6,461 nucleotides of DNA from Prolixibacteraceae bacterium UBA6162 (lineage in GTDB: Bacteria > Bacteroidota > Bacteroidia > Bacteroidales > Prolixibacteraceae), in NCBI GenBank assembly GCA_002428215.1, contig DIUI01000076.1, positions 1 to 6,461 on the forward strand, in the 5' to 3' direction. Shown here piece by piece: positions 1 to 5,865 of the stretch. A model generated the notes under the pieces. That model was not told the origin of the DNA. It ran no database searches and saw only the letters and a program-made list of their open reading frames with translations. The number at the start of each line of letters is the position of its first letter. The first letter of the stretch is position 1. The position numbers and the translations under genes were made by a program.

Positions 1-86
1 GGCATTAATAGTTTGGGGCGAAATTAATATTTTGTTGCCATACAACTATTTTTAAGAGGCCACAATGGTGAGCACCAATCATTTTT

Positions 87-94
87 TAACTTTG
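87..94 (+). promoter_or_regulatory. Putative -7 promoter box upstream of glnS
   Basis: TAACTTTG is an exact match to the Bacteroidota -7 consensus TAnnTTTG and is followed by CA, as is common for these promoters. Transcription would start near position 100-102, giving glnS a leader of roughly 88 bases. The -33 element is poor: no TTTG lies 19-21 bases upstream, only AATG/ATGG around 64-68. A second, overlapping arrangement is possible, with TTTG at 91-94 acting as the -33 element and AAGCTTTG at 116-123 (one mismatch) as the -7 element, separated by 21 bases. Consensus matching alone cannot tell which is used. Confidence 0.5.
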
Positions 95-188
95 CACCCT
101 TAATATTTTAACCTTAAGCTTTGCAAAGATGTCGTTCAATGACAGACTTATGCATGCCTGAGACCAAAGAACAATCAGTATCTGTGCT

Positions 189-1892
189 ATGGCAAATGAG
201 ACCGAAAGTGGAAGGGAGCAAGCAGTCCGCCCCAATTTTATTCATCAGCAAATTGAAAAAGATCTGGCAGAAGGGAAGAACGATGGTAAGGTCGTGACCC
301 GTTTTCCACCGGAGCCCAATGGATATTTGCATATTGGGCATGCCAAATCGATTTGCCTTAATTTTGGTATAGCGCAAAAATTTGGTGGTATTACCAACTT
401 GCGGTTCGACGACACCAATCCCGAGAAGGAAGAGGATGAATATGTTCAGTCGATTATGGAAGATGTTCGTTGGTTGGGGTTCGATTGGGATGACAGGCTC
501 TACTATGCGTCCGATTTTTTTCAGCATCTGTATGATTTTGCGCTCAAATTAATTCGCGATGGCAAAGCCTATGTCGACGATCAGGATGCGGAAACCATCA
601 GCAGTCAGAAAGGTACGCCCACTCGCCCCGGGGAGGAGAGCCCTTATCGGACCCGGTCGATTGATGAGAATGTTGCTTTGTTCGAAGGAATGAAGAATGG
701 TTTGTATGATGAGGGTTCGAGGGTATTGAGGGCCAAGATTGATATGGCTTCCCCCAATATGCACATGCGCGACCCCATACTTTATCGAATTATGAAAACC
801 CCGCATCACCGGACCGGTGACAAGTGGGTAATATATCCGTTATACGATTTTGCACACGGACAGTGCGATTACTGGGAGGGAATTACGCACTCTGTTTGCA
901 CCCTTGAGTTTGAAGTACACCGGCCTCTGTACGATTGGTTTATCGATCAGCTAAAAGATGGAACTTATCGCCCCCGGCAAATAGAGTTTGCCCGGCTCAA
1001 TCTTACCTATACGGTTATGAGCAAACGTAAGCTTTTAGAGTTGGTAAAAGATAAGTATGTAAGCGGATGGGATGATCCCCGCATGCCTACCATTTCGGGA
1101 TTACGCAGGCGAGGTTATACCCCTGCTTCAATTCGTAATTTTGCCGACCGGATTGGAGTTACCAAGGTGGAAGGCACCAGCGATGTTTCTTTGCTGGAGC
1201 ATAGTGTCAGGGAGGATCTTAACAAAACTGCTCAAAGGGTAATGGGGGTAATTAATCCGCTTAAGGTGGTTATTACGAACTATCCCGACCATACAACCGA
1301 GGAACTTGATGCCATTAACAATCCGGAAGACCCGGATGCTGGTACCAGAATAGTTCCATTTAGCAGGGAGTTATACATTGAGCGTGATGATTTTATGGAG
1401 AATCCTCCCAATAAGTTTTTCAGGTTATCGCCCGGTCGTGAGGTCAGGCTTAGGTATGCCTATTTTGTTACATGCTCCAATGTGGTTAAGGATGAGCTGG
1501 GAAATGTAACCGAGGTGCATTGTGTTTATGACCCCCTTTCAAAAGGGGGGAATTCTCCCGACGGAAGGAAGGTAAAAGCCACCTTGCATTGGGTGTCGGC
1601 GAAGCACGCAGTTGAAGCTGAGGTGCGCCTGTACGATAGGCTCTTTACAGTTGAAGATCCTCAGGCTGACAAGGCCCGCGATTTTAAGGAGTTTCTGAAT
1701 TCCGATTCACTGCAAATAATGCCGAGATGCTTTGTGGAACCCTTTGTTGCCGGAGCACAACCCCTTACCCATTTTCAATTTGAGCGCCTGGGATATTTTA
1801 ATGTAGACCCGGATACATCGGCGACACGAATGGTCTTTAACAGAACGGTATCGCTCAAAGATGCATGGAGTAAAGAGATGAATAAGGGTTAG
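189..1892 (+). CDS. glnS: Glutaminyl-tRNA synthetase (GlnRS), class I
   Basis: This cytoplasmic enzyme joins glutamine to tRNA-Gln using ATP. The 567-residue product is close to the length of E. coli GlnRS (about 554). The class I catalytic Rossmann fold starts with [16 protein letters not shown] at residues 39-54, in which HIGH is 48-51. RFDDTNP follows at 72-78, the YDFAH and [12 protein letters not shown] segments at 219-241 are typical of GlnRS rather than GluRS, and VMSKR at 276-280 is the KMSKS loop. Residues from about 350 to 555 form the two anticodon-binding beta-barrels, ending in the family's [11 protein letters not shown]. No YqeY-like C-terminal extension is present. The ATG at 189 is the only sensible start: the frame is closed by TGA at 159-161 with no ATG between, and the next Met is residue 90, beyond the HIGH motif. 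There is no Shine-Dalgarno sequence, which is normal in Bacteroidota. A strong hairpin lies in the coding region at 1532-1549. The gene appears monocistronic with its own promoter. Confidence 0.98.
   Translation: MANETESGREQAVRPNFIHQQIEKDLAEGKNDGKVVTRFPPEPNGYLHIGHAKSICLNFGIAQKFGGITNLRFDDTNPEKEEDEYVQSIMEDVRWLGFDWDDRLYYASDFFQHLYDFALKLIRDGKAYVDDQDAETISSQKGTPTRPGEESPYRTRSIDENVALFEGMKNGLYDEGSRVLRAKIDMASPNMHMRDPILYRIMKTPHHRTGDKWVIYPLYDFAHGQCDYWEGITHSVCTLEFEVHRPLYDWFIDQLKDGTYRPRQIEFARLNLTYTVMSKRKLLELVKDKYVSGWDDPRMPTISGLRRRGYTPASIRNFADRIGVTKVEGTSDVSLLEHSVREDLNKTAQRVMGVINPLKVVITNYPDHTTEELDAINNPEDPDAGTRIVPFSRELYIERDDFMENPPNKFFRLSPGREVRLRYAYFVTCSNVVKDELGNVTEVHCVYDPLSKGGNSPDGRKVKATLHWVSAKHAVEAEVRLYDRLFTVEDPQADKARDFKEFLNSDSLQIMPRCFVEPFVAGAQPLTHFQFERLGYFNVDPDTSATRMVFNRTVSLKDAWSKEMNKG
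1532..1549. repeat. Perfect inverted repeat inside glnS
   Basis: CCCCCTTT at 1532-1539 is the exact reverse complement of AAAGGGGG at 1542-1549, with only CA between them. In RNA this would fold as a seven-pair stem closed by a four-base loop, with five consecutive G-C pairs at its base. It encodes residues around Asp448-Gly454 (DPLSKGG), a spot just before the conserved DGRKVK stretch where GlnRS sequences vary in length. The frame is kept. It may be chance homopolymers or a small palindromic element tolerated in a surface loop. Confidence 0.8.
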
Positions 1893-1984
1893 AGTATATG
1901 GCCCCGGACGGCCCGATTCAACAGGCTTGCCGGTAATTAGCTGCTTTTAGCCGAATCCAGACATCTCGTTTGCAAAAAGAATTC

Positions 1985-1992
1985 TAACTTTG
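1985..1992 (+). promoter_or_regulatory. Putative -7 promoter box of the LiaF-like/LytTR gene cluster
   Basis: TAACTTTG matches TAnnTTTG exactly and is the same eight bases as the box upstream of glnS. It sits in the 114-base gap after glnS, 15 bases before the ATG at 2007. A start of transcription about seven bases downstream would leave a leader of only about 8 bases, or about 14 if the in-frame ATG at 2013 is used. There is no TTTG at the usual 19-21 base spacing; the nearest, at 1969-1972, is only 12 bases away, so the -33 element is weak or absent. The rest of the gap (1893-1984) shows no gene that I can support. Confidence 0.4.
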
Positions 1993-2006
1993 GATCAATA
2001 CAACCT

Positions 2007-2372
2007 ATGGTAATGCAAAGGGATCGTTCCAAAGAAAACCACAACGTCTTGTTGGCCATCATCCTAATTGTTTTGGGAGTATTCTGGTTGCTGATGGAAG
2101 CCGGGTTAGAGCAGCAGATAAAAGCTCTATTGACCCCTTTTTCCTGGATGTTTTCGAAATTGGGCAGGGTAATTTTTTCCTGGCCCATGGTTATGCTGAT
2201 TGCAGGTCTTATTATGGTTAGAGGCCGGCATCTTGCAGGATGGGTGCTTGCAGGCATCGGCATGGTTTACCTAATACCACGTCTTTTCGACTTTGTGCAT
2301 ATTTCGACCCGTTTTATGCTGCCATTGGTTCTTTTAATTGCAGGTTTGGTCTTAATCACCAAACGTGTTTGA
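2007..2372 (+). CDS. Small four-helix membrane protein, LiaI/LiaF-like transmembrane domain only
   Basis: The 121-residue product is almost entirely hydrophobic, with four likely transmembrane helices at about residues 14-32, 55-71, 75-91 and 103-117, and a short charged N-terminus (QRDRSKENH). Signature patterns such as LLAIILIVLGVFWLL, a W-P after helix 1 (SWP, 58-60) and GWVLAGIGMVYLIP resemble the LiaI/LiaF-like transmembrane family (DUF5668 type). It lacks any soluble domain. It aligns with the N-terminal half of the next gene product (shared LIV[LI]G, FSW and GWVL motifs), so the two are tandem paralogs. The stop is 20 bases before the next ATG, which implies co-transcription. The start at 2007 is the first ATG; Met3 (2013) is an equally possible start. 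In Firmicutes such proteins take part in cell-envelope stress sensing. A similar role here is inferred, not shown. Confidence 0.85.
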   Translation: MVMQRDRSKENHNVLLAIILIVLGVFWLLMEAGLEQQIKALLTPFSWMFSKLGRVIFSWPMVMLIAGLIMVRGRHLAGWVLAGIGMVYLIPRLFDFVHISTRFMLPLVLLIAGLVLITKRV

Positions 2373-2392
2373 AACAAAAAACTATCTGCTGA

Positions 2393-3124
2393 ATGGAAAG
2401 TAAACCAACAAAATTCGATACCATGGAGTCGTTCTGGAAGGGGAATAAACGACTCTTCTTCGGAGTCGTTCTCATCGTAATAGGTGGCGTTTGGATCTTC
2501 GAACAGACCGGGCTAATGCCTCGATTGCTCAGGGAAGTGCTGTTTTCCTGGCAAATGTTGCTGATTGTTATTGGCATTTTTTCGCTTAACAACGAAAATA
2601 GGGTTACAGGATGGGTTTTAATTACTCTGGGAGGTGTATTCCTTTTACCGGAGGTGATGGAGATTCCACGCGCTTTAAGTAAGCTGAGGTGGCCTATTCT
2701 GCTTATTGTCTTAGGCATGGTTATCCTCATACGCCGCCGGAAGGAGCCTCAGGAGATTAGGGGCAGAACGGGAGATGGTATTGATTTCTTTGATGATTTT
2801 GTAGTATTTGGCGGACGGGAGGTAATTGTTAACTCTCAGCAGTTGGTTGGAGGCAGAAGTACTACCATGTTTGGGGGATCTGAATATGATCTTAGGGTTT
2901 CGAAACTCTCCAATGAGGGTGCTGTAATCGATTGTGTGAGTCTTTTTGGCGGAACCAGTTTTAAGGTGCCTCCCGATTGGTTGGTAAAAAATGAGGTGTC
3001 AACCATATTAGGTGCTTTTTCAGATAAAAGAGGTAATGTAATTGCAGACACCAGCAATCAATCGAAACGACTTGTTATTCGCGGCTTTACTGCCTTTGGT
3101 GGAATCGAAATCAAAAATTTCTAA
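2393..3124 (+). CDS. LiaF-like membrane protein with C-terminal beta-repeat domain
   Basis: The 243-residue product has two parts. Residues 1-115 carry four predicted transmembrane helices at about 21-37, 50-65, 71-88 and 99-115, paralogous to the preceding protein. A basic stop-transfer cluster, IRRRKEP (113-119), then leads to a soluble domain at about 130-243. By the positive-inside rule this domain should be cytoplasmic. It is built of beta-strand repeats marked by FGG at 139-141, 160-162, 185-187 and 235-237, with a degenerate copy LGAF at 206-209. This matches the LiaF C-terminal domain (DUF2154 / cell-wall-active antibiotics response family). In Bacillus subtilis LiaF holds the LiaRS two-component system inactive until the envelope is stressed. 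The location directly upstream of a histidine kinase and response regulator suggests a comparable job here, but with a LytS/LytTR pair in place of LiaSR. The partnership is inferred from gene order. The start at 2393 is preceded by an A-rich stretch. Confidence 0.85.
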   Translation: MESKPTKFDTMESFWKGNKRLFFGVVLIVIGGVWIFEQTGLMPRLLREVLFSWQMLLIVIGIFSLNNENRVTGWVLITLGGVFLLPEVMEIPRALSKLRWPILLIVLGMVILIRRRKEPQEIRGRTGDGIDFFDDFVVFGGREVIVNSQQLVGGRSTTMFGGSEYDLRVSKLSNEGAVIDCVSLFGGTSFKVPPDWLVKNEVSTILGAFSDKRGNVIADTSNQSKRLVIRGFTAFGGIEIKNF

Positions 3125-3134
3125 AGAGTTACCC

Positions 3135-3151
3135 GTGGAAACAGGATCCAC
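3135..3151 (+). terminator. Weak hairpin followed by T-run, possible attenuator
   Basis: GTGGA (3135-3139) can pair with TCCAC (3147-3151) around a seven-base loop, and a run of five T follows at 3160-3164, eight bases beyond the stem. It lies 10 bases after the LiaF-like stop, inside the 93-base gap before the kinase gene. The stem is short and the T-run too far for a textbook intrinsic terminator. It might reduce read-through or mark the 3' end of a two-gene transcript. No convincing TAnnTTTG box is visible in the gap; the closest is GTCATTTG, with two mismatches, at 3192-3199. Confidence 0.2.
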
Positions 3152-3217
3152 AATATTCGTTTTTCAGCCAGCAACTTCTGGGTTGGTGTCTGTCATTTGT
3201 AAGGTTAACCATCCGAT

Positions 3218-4258
3218 ATGAAACATCCTCTCTTTTCCAATCTAAAAATGCTGGCCATGTATGGTGCCTTCTGGATGGTGCTGGCCTCTGCCAATGCCCT
3301 TATTCAGTGGAATTTCTACAGCATGGATATCTACCTCGCATTTGCCAATACTTTTGTGCAATACGGGTTATTTGCGGTTCTTGGATTGAGTATCTGGTTT
3401 GTGGTTAAATACAATATGCCAGAGAATTACCGATGGTGGGGTTTTATATTGTTTCATCTTGTGGCAGCAACCATATTTATTATAGTGTGGTCATATCTGT
3501 CCACTGTTATTATTAAAGTGGCCGCTCCCGGATTGAACGACTATCTGGCCATAAATCTCCCGTCGAGGCTCTTTACCGGGTATTTGCTCTACGTCTTTTT
3601 TGTGTTGCTCTTTATCTCAATTTTATATTACCAAAACTTCCGTGAGAAGGTTAAACGCGAAGCCGAACTGAAAGCGCTGGTAAAGGAGGCTGAACTACAT
3701 GCGCTGAAATCGCAAATTAATCCCCATTTCTTGTTCAATAGTCTAAACAGTATTTCATCGCTTACCATTTCCGACCCTAAAAAGGCGCAGGAGATGGTCA
3801 TTAACCTCTCATCGCTGATGCGTTATTCATTAAGGCACAGCCAGAATGAAAGAGTAACCTTTGGCGCCGAATTGCAGAATAACCAACTCTATATGGCCAT
3901 TGAAAAGGTAAGGTTTGGAAGTAAATTATTGCCAATTTTTCATGTCGACCAAGCCTGCTATGAGGCAACCCTACCCAATATGATTCTTCAACCTATCTAT
4001 GAAAACGCCATTAAGTATGGTGTTTACGAAGCTACCGAGCCGGTTGAGATTATCACCCATGCCTCCTGCACTGAGGATATGCTTACAATTTCGGTCGAAA
4101 ACGAATACGACCCCGATGCTGTAAATAAAAAAGGAGAGGGAATCGGCCTCAGAAACATCCGTGAACGGCTGCATATCATATACGGAAGTCGGGCATCGGT
4201 GTACATTGAAAATAATCAACAGGTATTCAAAATAACGTTAACCATTCCACAAACTTAA
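3218..4258 (+). CDS. LytS/YehU-type sensor histidine kinase
   Basis: The 346-residue inner-membrane kinase autophosphorylates on His and passes the phosphate to a response regulator, almost certainly the next gene product. Four transmembrane helices lie at about residues 11-30, 44-64, 75-95 and 118-138, joined by short loops with no PAS, GAF or periplasmic sensor domain. A charged coiled coil (about 141-165) leads to the His_kinase motif HALKSQINPHFLFNSLNSI (161-179), with His170 the expected phosphoacceptor. The ATP-binding domain has its N-box at NMILQPIYENAIKYG (254-268) and a glycine box GEGIGLRNIRERL (306-318). The N-box ends KYG where KHG is usual in the family, a conservative change. 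It is separated by only 9 bases from the regulator gene, so the two form an operon. It follows the LiaF-like gene after 93 bases, so it may be read through from that operon or have its own weak promoter. The stimulus is unknown; the simple membrane domain suggests that it senses the membrane or relies on partner proteins. Confidence 0.95.
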   Translation: MKHPLFSNLKMLAMYGAFWMVLASANALIQWNFYSMDIYLAFANTFVQYGLFAVLGLSIWFVVKYNMPENYRWWGFILFHLVAATIFIIVWSYLSTVIIKVAAPGLNDYLAINLPSRLFTGYLLYVFFVLLFISILYYQNFREKVKREAELKALVKEAELHALKSQINPHFLFNSLNSISSLTISDPKKAQEMVINLSSLMRYSLRHSQNERVTFGAELQNNQLYMAIEKVRFGSKLLPIFHVDQACYEATLPNMILQPIYENAIKYGVYEATEPVEIITHASCTEDMLTISVENEYDPDAVNKKGEGIGLRNIRERLHIIYGSRASVYIENNQQVFKITLTIPQT

Positions 4259-4267
4259 CGCAACTGT

Positions 4268-5014
4268 ATGGATTCAATTAGGACCATTATTGTAGAGGAT
4301 GAAGAGCTTGCAAGAAATCTGCTGAAGTCATATTTGTCTGAAATAGAAGGCATTGATCTTATAGCCGAATGTGAAAATGGATTTGAGGGGATCAAGGCGA
4401 TCAACGACATGAAACCCGATTTGGTACTTCTGGATATTCAGATGCCTAAAATCACCGGGTTTGAGTTGCTTGAATTGCTTGATCATCATCCTGAAATAAT
4501 TTTTTGTACAGCCTACGACCAATATGCGCTTAAAGCATTTGATTTTAACGCAGCTGATTATTTACTTAAGCCATTTTCCAAATCCAGACTCGAAGCTGCC
4601 ATCGAGAAGGTAAGAGAGCGTCTGGATAAACCGACCGCGGATCACGATATAGTCGAGAAAATCAACAATTTCCCCAAAGAGGAGTTTATCGACAGGGTTG
4701 TGGTGAAAGACCGCCACAAGATTCATATTATTGCTGCCGATCAGATCCGGTATATTGAGTCGCTCGATGATTATGTTCTGATTTATACCTCCGAAGGCCG
4801 GTATACCAAGCAAAAGACTATGCGCTATTTTGAAGAGTCTCTCGATCCGCATAATTTTATAAGGATCCACCGGAGTTACATCGTTCGTATTGATCAGATT
4901 GCCCAGCTACAACAGTACGAAAAGGAGTCGTATGTGGCAATTCTGCACGATAATACAAAACTCAAGGTAAGTAAATCGGGATACAAGAATCTAAAGGAAC
5001 AGCTGAATTTTTAA
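4268..5014 (+). CDS. LytTR-family response regulator
   Basis: The 248-residue protein is a DNA-binding response regulator of the LytR/AlgR type. The receiver domain covers residues 1-118. Its acidic pocket is Glu10-Asp11, the phosphoacceptor is Asp56 in LLDIQMP, the switch Thr is Thr81 in CTAYDQYA, and the conserved Lys is Lys101 in LLKPF. A linker of about 25 residues leads to a LytTR domain at about 143-245, with the typical IRYIESLDDYVLIYT (160-174), the FIRIHRSYIV segment (198-207) containing the conserved His-Arg-Ser, and a C-terminal KVSKSGYKNLKEQL. LytTR domains bind paired direct repeats through a beta-strand fold instead of a helix-turn-helix. All key residues are intact, so the system should be functional. 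Its targets cannot be named; autoregulation of the upstream LiaF-like genes is a reasonable guess. It is the last gene of the + strand cluster, ending 17 bases from the stop of convergent crtB. Confidence 0.96.
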   Translation: MDSIRTIIVEDEELARNLLKSYLSEIEGIDLIAECENGFEGIKAINDMKPDLVLLDIQMPKITGFELLELLDHHPEIIFCTAYDQYALKAFDFNAADYLLKPFSKSRLEAAIEKVRERLDKPTADHDIVEKINNFPKEEFIDRVVVKDRHKIHIIAADQIRYIESLDDYVLIYTSEGRYTKQKTMRYFEESLDPHNFIRIHRSYIVRIDQIAQLQQYEKESYVAILHDNTKLKVSKSGYKNLKEQLNF

Positions 5015-5035
5015 ACTGGCAATTTAAAAGGTCAG
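5003..5035. terminator. Inverted repeat at the convergent junction, possible bidirectional terminator
   Basis: An imperfect inverted repeat centred near 5019 joins the ends of the regulator gene and crtB. TTTTAAA (5009-5015) pairs with TTTAAAA (5023-5029) around a seven-base loop, then there is one G-T wobble and one mismatch, and CTGA (5003-5006) pairs with TCAG (5032-5035). The + strand stop codon (5012-5014) lies in one arm and the - strand stop codon (5032-5034) in the other. The stem is mostly A-T, so it would be weak and is not a classical terminator, but the symmetry suits a shared 3' end for two converging transcripts. Confidence 0.35.
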
Positions 5036-5865
5036 ATAAGGTCAAGGCTGTTTCGGATGGCAGCAGTAACCATTAGTCTGAATTTCCGGCGATCTGAAAC
5101 CCTGCAGCGGGTATCGAGTAGCATTTCGGGAGGTGCTGCACGAAGGATTTTCAGGAGTTCGAGGTAGTATCGGTATGCGAGATATACCCCAAAGCGAACA
5201 TTGCGGTTGAGTTGCTTAATTCCAATATACGCTTCATCAAATGCCTGCTGGATGTTCTCTTCTATTTCCTGCTTTGTCTCTGGAGTGAAATTTTCGACAT
5301 CTACATGTCCAAAATATTTTCTTCCCTTATTGTAGTAATCATCCTTGATGTCGCGGAGGAAATTCACCTTTTGAAAAGCCTCGCCCAATTTGCGGGCCGG
5401 ATGCACCAGCCGTGTGTATTCTTCAGGGTTCTGGTCGAGGAAAATGCGCAGACACATCAGCCCAACTACTTCGGCCGATCCGTAGATGTAGGTGTCTAAT
5501 TGCTGGGTGTCGTAAACCTTTTCTGTAAGATCGAGTTCCATGCTGTGTAGAAAAGCCTCAATTAGGTGATGGTCTATACCGTATCTGTTGACTGCCCATT
5601 GAAAGCTGTGAAGAATAGGATTTGTGCTGAACTGCTTTTCAATCGCATTCCAGGTATTTGCTTTAAACTCTTCGAGTAATTCCCTTTGAGGCTGCTGATG
5701 AAAGGTGTCGACAATTTCGTCGGCAATACGCACAAAACCATATACAGCGAAAATTCCGGGACGAAATCTTTTTTTGAGCATGCGGATGCCCAACGAAAAA
5801 GAGGTACTGTAGGAATAGGTTGTTTGCCTGCTACACTTTAAACTATTTTCAAGATAGAGATCCAT
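5032..5865 (-). CDS. crtB: Phytoene synthase (squalene/phytoene synthase family)
   Basis: CrtB condenses two molecules of geranylgeranyl diphosphate into 15-cis-phytoene through prephytoene diphosphate, the first committed step to C40 carotenoids. The 277-residue length is usual for bacterial CrtB. The first Asp-rich motif is DEIVD (residues 49-53) in FVRIADEIVD. The YIYGSAEVVGLMCLRIF block (126-142) matches the squalene/phytoene synthase signature. The second Asp-rich motif is NFLRDIKDD (168-176); these Asp clusters hold Mg2+ and the diphosphates. The N-terminal TSFSLGIRML (21-30) corresponds to the conserved SxSF substrate-binding region. The ATG at 5863-5865 overlaps the end of crtI by 17 bases, which suggests translational coupling. 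It could in principle be a C30 dehydrosqualene or squalene synthase (CrtM/HpnD type), but the neighbouring crtI-type desaturase and the motifs favour CrtB. It is the last gene of its transcript, ending 17 bases from the convergent regulator gene. Confidence 0.95.
   Translation of the reverse strand: MDLYLENSLKCSRQTTYSYSTSFSLGIRMLKKRFRPGIFAVYGFVRIADEIVDTFHQQPQRELLEEFKANTWNAIEKQFSTNPILHSFQWAVNRYGIDHHLIEAFLHSMELDLTEKVYDTQQLDTYIYGSAEVVGLMCLRIFLDQNPEEYTRLVHPARKLGEAFQKVNFLRDIKDDYYNKGRKYFGHVDVENFTPETKQEIEENIQQAFDEAYIGIKQLNRNVRFGVYLAYRYYLELLKILRAAPPEMLLDTRCRVSDRRKFRLMVTAAIRNSLDLI

Noticed and set aside
2..55. Open frame ending in TAA at 53-55 (ends ILLPYNYF) that could be the tail of an upstream + strand gene
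   Set aside because: Only 17 codons are visible, with no recognisable motif; such a short open stretch is expected by chance.
34..87. Small hairpins GTTG/CAAC (34-46) and TGGT/ACCA (66-77), each followed by T-runs, as a terminator for an upstream gene
   Set aside because: Stems are only four pairs and the upstream gene is not in view.
1900..1913. GGCC-CCGGAC-GGCC hairpin eight bases after the glnS stop as a terminator
   Set aside because: Four-pair stem and no T-run follows; not convincing as an intrinsic terminator.
1898..1936. Twelve-codon frame MAPDGPIQQACR after glnS
   Set aside because: Too short, no homology and no initiation signal.
2356..2730. 124-codon open frame on the - strand opposite the LiaF-like gene
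   Set aside because: Shadow of the real gene: composition is low in motifs, and it overlaps two well-supported membrane-protein genes.
3156..3187. Possible LytTR binding pair around GTT at 3159 and GTT at 3182 upstream of the kinase gene
   Set aside because: The spacing of 23 bases and the second half-site (TGGGTTGGT) fit the known direct-repeat pattern poorly.
3971..4219. Open frames on the - strand opposite the kinase ATP-binding domain
   Set aside because: The + strand encodes intact N- and G-boxes; the antisense frames have no recognisable features.
5212..5499. 95-codon open frame on the + strand opposite crtB
   Set aside because: It lies wholly antisense to the well-supported crtB gene and its translation shows no family motif.
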